Positions 47,468 through 64,000 of a stretch of 64,000 nt of DNA are shown piece by piece; position 1 is the stretch's first letter, and every line of letters begins with the position of its first letter. Both the position numbers and the translations under genes were made by a program. The stretch spans positions 10,830,396 to 10,894,395 of the forward strand of contig OZ022243.1 of assembly GCA_963978895.1 (NCBI GenBank). The letters are read 5' to 3'. The notes beneath the pieces were generated by a model that saw only the letters and a program-made list of their open reading frames with translations, did not search any database and was not told the DNA's origin. This stretch comes from Erpobdella octoculata. Its lineage: Eukaryota; Annelida; Clitellata; Hirudinida; Erpobdellidae.

Positions 47468-48208
47468 CCCAGTGATATTTTAGTAACGAAAACTAAAACT
47501 AATACGAAAAAGATCGACCATAGTTAACTAAACGAAAATTGAATTTCACAACTAAAACTAAACCAATACTGGAATGATTTGTCCTAGAACTAACTAAAAC
47601 TAAAATGAATAATCCTAATTGTTTAGTTATTTGACAAATGTTTGTAATTAAAATATATAATTATCACAGATGTTGATGTATTAAAAAAACGTTAACAAAA
47701 TAAATTTCATTTCTTTGGTTTCTCAATATCGGCCTGAAATGTCTAAAACGTTCTTGTATTCTCCGTGTTTGACAGAAATTAGTGTTTTTTTTGTAACCGT
47801 TATTAATAGGACAAGTTTAATTAAACAGTTTTCTGGTCGCAATTGGGGCAGCAATGTGTGGACTTATTTTAAGTTTGAAAGGCAGAAAGCAACAGTTGAA
47901 TAGTTTAGTCCTTCCTCTGATGGCGCTGGATCTGATATCGTCACCAGCCTCGCAAGCTTTTGTGGAGCGACTTTTCTCAGTGTGTGGGATTTTGACAGCT
48001 GGTAGAAGCAACAGGATGGAAAAAATCGTTGAATATGCGTGCTTGGTTAAAAGTAAACCGAGATCTACTTGTTGACATGGACTGTTAATGTTTATTGTTA
48101 ATTATGTTAACTGTAACTGAAACTGAATCTTTGTAAAGTTTCAGTTACTCTAACTGAAACTGAATCTTTTTGCAAAACTGTAACAATCCTATATCAGATT
48201 CACTGCAG
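47468..48208 (+). mobile_element. Degraded hAT element
   Basis: The left end starts CAGTGATATTTTAG and the right end is GATTCACTG. AACTAAAACTAAAA-type subterminal repeats lie at 47480-47640 and related AACTGAAACTGAATC repeats at 48110-48175. The termini no longer match well and no target duplication was found. It carries the transposase fragment at 47875-48075. Confidence 0.45.
47875..48075 (+). pseudogene. hAT transposase dimerisation fragment
   Basis: The frame includes LDLISSPASQAFVERLFSVCG and TAGRSNRMEK, close to the end of the transposase at 20437. Its continuation is degraded. The start codon is not identifiable. Confidence 0.7.
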
Positions 48209-48259
48209 CTGGAGGGAATACAAATTTGTGATGGAACTATTGGTTGTATATTTTTATTA

Positions 48260-48680
48260 AAAACCGCTTGTATACAAATGTACTAAAAGTTGAAAATAAT
48301 ATTTAAGTGTAAAAAATATTTGATCTAAACTTGCTTTTTTGTGTTTAAATTTTTTTTAAACACTACAATTTAAATATAAGAAACTTTTGAATCAATATGG
48401 AAAATGAATTTTTTATTAATAATTTTAAAATTAAATATAGCTTTCTTTAAATAAACTGAAACTGTTGGTTCATTTTTCTGCAAAAAATATTTTTAAAGTT
48501 TTAATTGATTTTATTCCATACTTCATTCAAATTTTGTCCAATCAATCTGAAAATTCATTAGAATGTTAAGTCCTTTACGACAAATAAACTAACTTACCTG
48601 ATAAACTTACTAAGCTAAAGCTGGATTGAATAAAGCGTCAAAGGGTCTCAAAGTATGGCTCAAGCAAGCAAACAGAGTTA
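48260..48680 (+). repeat. Dispersed repeat Y, copy 1
   Basis: A segment with ACTGAAACTGTTGGTTCATTTTTCTG, TTGTCCAATCAATCTG and CTCAAGCAAGCAAACA recurs at 52140-52540 and 58600-58920. It is non-coding. Confidence 0.5.
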
Positions 48681-48785
48681 ATACAAGAAAGGCGTATTGG
48701 GAAATCAAGCGGGAACGGAAAAGTCAGAGGAAGCGGGAGAGCCAGCTGGAAAATATAAAATGATGTTTTAAAGTGGCCCCACGAT

Positions 48786-48950
48786 CTAGCGAGCTTTGGA
48801 GCCACTGTCTATGGATGGAAAATTGTAGGAGAGGGTGAAAAGAAATGTTTGTAGCAAATTGCAGAACTCCGTTTCAGATGTTACAAGTTTCATTGCTAAC
48901 GGAAGATTGTTCCACGTTTTGAGGCCAATACTCCAAATCATCTGTCTCCG
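48786..48950 (-). pseudogene. LINE ORF2 C-terminal scrap
   Basis: RQMIWSIGLKTWNNLPLAMK followed by a phenylalanine-rich tail resembles the last 60 residues of Jockey/CR1 ORF2 proteins (the WNxLP motif). No other part of the element is nearby. Confidence 0.5.
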
Positions 48951-48954
48951 AGTG

Positions 48955-49860
48955 CAGAGGCGTGGAATGGGAGGGGGCTGAGAGGGGCTACGCTCCTCCA
49001 AGATTTTTCCACCAAATAGAAACAATATCTTTTCTAGCTCACCCAAAATTGAGTATTTAGATTAGTTGATAAAAGCAGTATTTATTGTATTTCTTGAATT
49101 ATATCTACTTAGTTATATCCCTGCTAATATATTTCAATCTTTTAGTGCCTTCAGTCCATCCGATCAAACTCGTATAAACTTTAGCCTCATGTATCTGCCC
49201 TAGCTTGAAAAACAATTAGCATATTCTTATCTTACCCAGTTACTTGAGCTTTTTTTGCAAACTTTTATTTAGGTTACAATCTCTGTTTGTGTGTATGTGT
49301 GTGGCTTTCTCTGTACGCACATCTTACAAGTAAAATTTAACCAGCTTTTTGACTAGATAAGAAGCTGAAACTTTCAGCATACCTTTATATTGGATGACAA
49401 TACATGATTCAATTAAAAATAATTTAATTTGAACATCTTTCGTTTTTCTAAATCGATTGTATTTGAAATTAAAGTTTGTGTTAAAAAACTCGTTTTTTCC
49501 ATTACTTGTTACTAAGAGTTTTCCAATTCATTTTAAATTATTTTCATTAGCTCACACATAATTAAGTATTTAGATTAGTTGATAAAAGCAGTATTTTTAA
49601 TACATGTTGAATAATATCCAGTTAGTTAAATCTCTGCTATTAATTCTTTTATTACCTTCAGTCTAACTGACCTTGATGATTTACTGGACAAAAGGGGAGA
49701 GGCGCAATATCATTTGAGGCAAATGTTTATAAGGTTTTTAAAAACTTTGAGAAAAGTACCCAGTCAGCTCTTTTTAGAGGAAAAGTAGACAGATGAGATT
49801 TTCAGGGAATGTATTTTTTAGACTTTTCCCAGAGTGCCAAAAACTCTAGCTACGCCAATG
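48955..49860. mobile_element. Decayed DNA-transposon region with internal duplication
   Basis: The left edge CAGAGGCGTGGAATGGGA and the right edge CTCTAGCTACGCCA may be its termini. Inside, a segment with AGTATTTAGATTAGTTGATA occurs twice (about 49030-49170 and 49551-49690). No transposase is seen. Confidence 0.35.
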
Positions 49861-50084
49861 TGTTGTCATTGCTCCAATGAGAAAACAAATCACAAAAAGA
49901 AAGAGAAAGAGAAAAAAAAGTAAACAGAAAGTTTTATTTCAACTTTTTTAGTTTGGTTTCACGAAATAAAAAAAATCAAGATATCTTACAACGGACTGCA
50001 TTACGTCAGTACATAATCAAAATTTTTATAAACTAAACAAAAATGTTCAGGCACCTCCTTAAGAAATTCCTGGATCCGCCGCTG

Positions 50085-50470
50085 AACTCCGCCTTGCTTT
50101 TGCAAGCCAGTCACAAGCCTGGAAAAAAGAGAAGGGAAAAGGATCAAGTTAAAGTTTGACAATGTTTAACGTGGTGTTAATTGTTAGACTTCTAAGCCAC
50201 GAATCACTTTATCCAACTCACTTGTGGGCCCATTTAGACAGAATAACCAGAGGCAGCCATTTATAGGCGCCTACCCACACTCCTTGCAGACGCTGGTGAC
50301 ACCGGCGATTTGAACCGCCGACACTCAGGTACACAGGCAAATGCCTTACCGCTATACCACCAGCGCCCGCCCATTATGATCCACGACAGGAAATACTTCG
50401 GTATTTCCATCACACTGCTTTAATAGTCTTAAAACACCTGGTGTAAAAGATTATATAAACTATTTAAAAA
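50085..50470 (+). mobile_element. Retroposon family X interrupted by a tRNA-derived SINE
   Basis: The outer parts (CCGCCTTGCTTTTGCAAGCC at 50090, ATTATGATCCACGACAGG at 50372, and CTTAAAACACCTGGTGTAAA near 50427) match the uninterrupted copy at 33595. Between them lies sequence in minus orientation with a tRNA-like head. Confidence 0.55.
50292..50364 (-). repeat. 73-nt tRNA-like SINE head
   Basis: On the minus strand it starts GCTGGTGGTATAGCGGTAAG and ends TCACCAGC. The 7-bp GCTGGTG/CACCAGC ends pair like an acceptor stem, and GGCGGTTCAAATCGCC forms a T arm with a good B box. The anticodon stem does not pair, so it is a SINE head or tRNA pseudogene rather than a working tRNA. Confidence 0.6.
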
Positions 50471-50529
50471 AACCTTCTTGATGTATTTTCAGGTTTTTTT
50501 ACGTTTTTTGTGTGAAAACAACTTTTTAT

Positions 50530-51475
50530 TTGGGTCCTCAACTGTGAGCCTTCAGAATGCTCTTGAAAGATGGCAACTGAAACTGGCGGCTCAAAAATGT
50601 CTGGTATTCACAGTCAATGACAGAAGAACAGCACCATCTTCCAACATGTACACTATTAACGACCATACATTGGATTCTGTTCGAACAATTCGTGATCTTG
50701 GTATTGAGGTAGATTCGCGTCTAAGATACGAAGATCATGTTAACATTATTACCCATAAAGCTGCTGCAATATCTCGTCTCTTAAGAATTTCACTCGTTTC
50801 CACTGATTGGAGAATACTCAAACTGGCATTTTGTACTTTCGTCAGACCTATACTGGAATATGGATCTCAGGTTTGGAATCCTCATTGTAGATATCTAGTT
50901 GATAGAATTGAAAGGGTTCAGAAAACATTCACCAGGTTTATCCCTTCGGTCTCTGGTTTCTCCTATAAAGATCGTCTTCAATTTCTTGATCTTCAATCTT
51001 TGGAAAAACGCCGTTTAATTGCTGATCTAGTTTTCTGTTATAAATTAATAAACAATTTAGTTAATACTTCTATGTCATTGTCATTTGCTTCTACCAATAT
51101 AATATCAACGCGGGGTCATAGTTATAAATTAAGATTAAATAAATTTACATGTGATGCTGTAAAATATTTCTACACTAACAGAATAGTTGCGGTTTGGAAC
51201 TCTCTCCCCGCCGATGTTGTAAATTGTTATAGCGTTTCTTTATTTAAATTATCATTAAAATCAGTTAATTTGGACACTTTCTTATACTACAGCTAGAGTT
51301 ATTTTTTACTTTTTTGCTATTCTGTAATATCTAGGTGGTTTTTGTTGTTGTCACATCTTGATGGTTTCTGTTTCTTGTATCCATGACTAAAGATGTCTGT
51401 GATTTTTTTATTGTTTTTTTTTCATGCTAGTGTTAGTGGCTTACTAGCCTTTCTGGCATTTTTTCAATAAATAAA
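50530..51475 (+). pseudogene. 5'-truncated CR1-group LINE, ORF2 C-terminal third and 3' UTR
   Basis: The frame to 51296 is open. It begins inside the polymerase thumb (LQNALERWQLKLAAQKC), runs through LGIEVDSRLRYEDHV, FVRPILEYGSQVWNP, RIERVQKTFTRFIP and ends VAVWNSLPADVV. A T-rich 3' UTR with AATAAATAAAAG near 51465 follows. The 5' truncation is the usual fate of a new LINE insertion, and the open frame suggests a fairly recent one. Confidence 0.75.
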
Positions 51476-51499
51476 AGCAGTTTATTTTTCTTTGCCATA

Positions 51500-53990
51500 G
51501 TAGTTTACAACAATTTAATTAGCTATAATATTTTACTACCTAAAATAATAAAAGAATATATTTTTTTAAATACGAGACCACATTCTAGCTTTAAAACACA
51601 CAATTTTTGCGCGAGTATTTTTTTATTTTAAAACACATTATCGACTAATTATCGTCAAAAAATCTTGAAAAATTAGTTTTATTGTGTTTCATTCAGGTCT
51701 TATTAACTATTTATTCGTTCCTGCGTAACACAAGCCTGGATGCGATTGGTAAGATCGTGTTCCCATTTGTAACAAACATAAATCCACTGCCACAGCTAAT
51801 TAACGTCGAACGACATTTAAAAGAAGATACAATATTGCAGAAAATTTATCACTACAAACCCGATTTACTTTCTCTATACGTTTTGGAACTTCTCTAAAGT
51901 TTGACAAAAGTTCAGACAATTTTCAATGTAAACAACTTCATTGAATTTGAGCTACCTAAACAGTTTTCAGCCACATTTTTTTCTCACTGCCTAATAAGTA
52001 TACCAATATTGTGTTTTTGTTCAACAAATAATTCTACTATATACGCAATATAAAAGCAAGTGAACCCTATAAAAACTTTGTTTTTCACAAACCCGTTATA
52101 TTTTGTAATTCGACAGTTTTTAATCTTTGCAAATATTTTATTTATGAAATAGAAAAAATATTAACGTTGGTCTTTTCAATATTTTATATATGAAGTATGT
52201 GAAAATAAAAAAATAGAAGAAACTTTTGAATCAATATGAAAAAAAGTCTTGATTACAATTTTTTGACTTGAAAAAATAATTTTAGTTTTTTTTGAATGAA
52301 CTTAAAACTGAGGGTTTTATTTTTCTGAAAAAAATTTAAACTACCAAACTTTATTTTTAATTTTAATTTTATTTGTCCAATGAATCAAAAATTTGATAAA
52401 ATGCATTTGCATTGTCATCGACAAAAATTCAATAAGTAGAATTTTAGCTGGATTGGATGACGGAAAGTATGTTTTTAAGCGTTAAACACCAGCGTACTAT
52501 CTCAAGCAATCAAACACGGTGAAGTTAATGTAAATGATTTAATTACATACCTTAATTTATAGTTTTATAATAGTTTGCATGTAAATTGAAGAGAAAACGA
52601 TTCGAATCTTTGCACAGATGATCGCATATTTATATATTTATTATTAATTATAAACTTACATTACACATATAAAATTTGTAATGTAAGTTTAATAAATAAT
52701 GTTAGTGAATTATAAGATTTTTGATACATTTTTACTCCTATTATTATGATTTTGTCGTTTTGTGTGTTTTCATATTTGTTATGTAAGAAATGAATTATTC
52801 AATAATTATTATAATGTTGTGTTAGACTGTGCATTAATAATAATCTTTTTTGTCTTCACTTTTTTTATTCTCCTCTTAATTTTCTTAAAATCGGGTGATG
52901 TATTGTATATGAATTTGTGTGCTAAGCGAAAAAAGCTTATTTCAGTTTTTATCTGCTGTCATATACCTAAGTAAGCACCTAGAAATCGTTAAGTTTCAGT
53001 GATGGTCATTCTACACGAAAGTAAATGCCATCTTCACAATTGGCTAACGCAAATGATGACGAGATGATTCTTGACACTGTAAATCCACTGATTGGGTCCC
53101 CGCTGTTGACGTTCTGTCACTTTGTTTCTAGTGTATGTGGTTAATTGTCTTCAATTATTCAGTAGTTTCCCTTGTTCTGTGCCCGATGTTTGATATATAT
53201 TTTGAGTGTCCTTTAATGAGACAAGAAGTTTTAATTTTTTTTCGAAAATTTGCGATTTACTACTTCCTTCATTTCCATAAACCTGCTGGTTGCAGGAAAC
53301 CTACACACCCACTAAATGATTTCTGGATCCGTTAAATTTGTTGAATTCATAGAGGATTTTAATCCGTTATTGGTTTGAAATTGTCAAACTTTGCACTTAT
53401 TTTTATTGTTTAACTATGTTAAGCTCAAGGATAAAAATAAAAATAAAAATACCGTGAAATAATTAATATTAAAACGTTAAATTTTTTTATAAAAAACTAG
53501 CGAACTTTTTTCTGTCGATTTTAAAATTCGATTCATTCCAAAACTAAAAGAAAGTAAGTGATGGAGGTGATTTTTAACAATCAGCGCCAATGGTTTTTGT
53601 CAAACTTGTCAAATATATACTTACAAGATTTGAATTGGTAATTCAAAAATTGAAATAAAAAAAATTGACATTTGTCTTGGTTTTAGATGTTGGCATAGAA
53701 ATCAAATAAACCACAAAAATAATTTCATAAAGTTTTATTTTAAAAACTTAAAGCAAGTGGATTCAAAAAGAACATTTAATTGTCTATATAATATTAGTTG
53801 TTTTTACCTGGAATAGAAAATAACTCCGCTGAAAATTAAGGTAATTTGATGACTTCTGGAAAAAACTGGAATGACCTATATTTTTTTTCATGGCATTCAA
53901 AATGCAATTGGACAACGAGTGTCAGTGGGCGGAGACATTTGTGATCAACCAGAGAGTTTTTATAGTACAAACATATTCTAGAGTAGGAAG
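51500..53990. other. AT-rich intergenic region, no gene seen
   Basis: No convincing coding or RNA gene. Dispersed repeat Y recurs at 52140-52540. A short open stretch at 51682-51897 has no recognisable domain. The last part may hold the E75 promoter. Confidence 0.45.
52140..52540 (+). repeat. Dispersed repeat Y, copy 2
   Basis: Shares AACTTAAAACTGAGGGTTTT, TTAGCTGGATTGGATGACGG and CTCAAGCAATCAAACACGG with copies at 48260 and 58600. Confidence 0.55.
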
Positions 53991-54117
53991 GTAGTTTGCC
54001 ATAGTTTTCACTGTTGCTGCTTATTATAAAAGACCCTGACTGAGTTTTGAAAAAAACTCTTCATTTGGAAGCACAGTTGCAGTTTAGGAGTTATCTTAAG
54101 AGTTAAAAAGAAGCATT

Positions 54118-63863
<9,746 letters not shown>

Positions 63864-64000
63864 GTTTGTCAATTTAAACGTTCTTGTTGTAAGTTGCATA
63901 CGTTTGATAATTATAGATAACTTAACTTGTCATGCCATCAGACAGGCCAGGCCTTAGAAACAGCTGCCTAATTGAGAAATTCCAGCTTGTCGTTTCTCAA

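Noticed and set aside
47468..48208. Well-defined hAT copy
   Set aside because: The ends only share CAGTGA-type bases and no 8-bp duplication was found, so it is listed only as a degraded element.
50292..50364. Functional tRNA gene
   Set aside because: The acceptor ends and T arm look right, but the anticodon stem does not pair and the segment is part of a repeated SINE.
51682..51897. 71-residue plus-strand frame
   Set aside because: No recognisable domain, no splice partners and AT-rich surroundings.

Overview
This is an AT-rich piece of animal nuclear DNA, most likely from a protostome invertebrate. The reasons are spliced genes with GT-AG introns, an orthologue of the ecdysone-response nuclear receptor E75, a mitochondrial M16C peptidase of the PITRM1 type, and a dense load of animal-type transposons (APE and RLE LINEs, Helitrons, hAT elements, tRNA- and 5S-related retroposons, long AT and CATA microsatellites). 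The sequence alone does not fix the phylum.

Two host genes can be supported. (1) A seven-exon presequence protease (PITRM1/PreP) lies on the minus strand, 32140 down to 26877. Every exon phase joins correctly and the frame is conserved, but one in-frame TAA lies at codon 88, twelve codons before the catalytic HxxEH motif. (2) The 5' part of E75 lies on the plus strand from 54118 and runs off the end of the window. Eight exons are visible, covering the first coding exon, the two-zinc-finger DNA-binding domain, the hinge and the first part of the ligand-binding domain. One intron has a GC donor.

Layout. 1-3.8 kb: decayed hAT pieces and an inverted-repeat element holding a 1.1-kb TIR element. 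3.8-10.4 kb: a 0.78-kb CATA microsatellite followed by two head-to-tail, almost identical RLE-type (R2/HERO-like) retrotransposons, the first 5'-truncated and the second with an open 1161-codon frame. 10.5-17.6 kb: Helitrons, including a complete 1.5-kb copy, one carrying a broken Rep/helicase gene, and a head-to-tail array. 17.6-22.4 kb: an RTE-like LINE on the minus strand interrupted by a hAT element with a perfect 8-bp target duplication. 22.4-26.5 kb: a MULE-like gene remnant with a PHD-like finger and three near-identical 68-nt introns, bracketed by minisatellites. 26.9-32.1 kb: PITRM1. 32.4-35.7 kb: a hAT-like element with TTCGGG arrays and a MITE. 36-52 kb: four LINE copies (one nearly full-length CR1/L2-type with ORF1 and ORF2), several hAT remnants and retroposons. 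54.1-64 kb: E75, whose introns hold a GGCCCCGACAAA-rich TIR element, Helitrons, a palindromic element with a retroposon tail inserted in it, and a 5S rRNA-derived fragment.

The two host genes are unrelated neighbours. Almost all the rest is a layered transposon record, in which target-site duplications and nested insertions give the order of events. No coordinated gene cluster, CRISPR array or defence system is visible.
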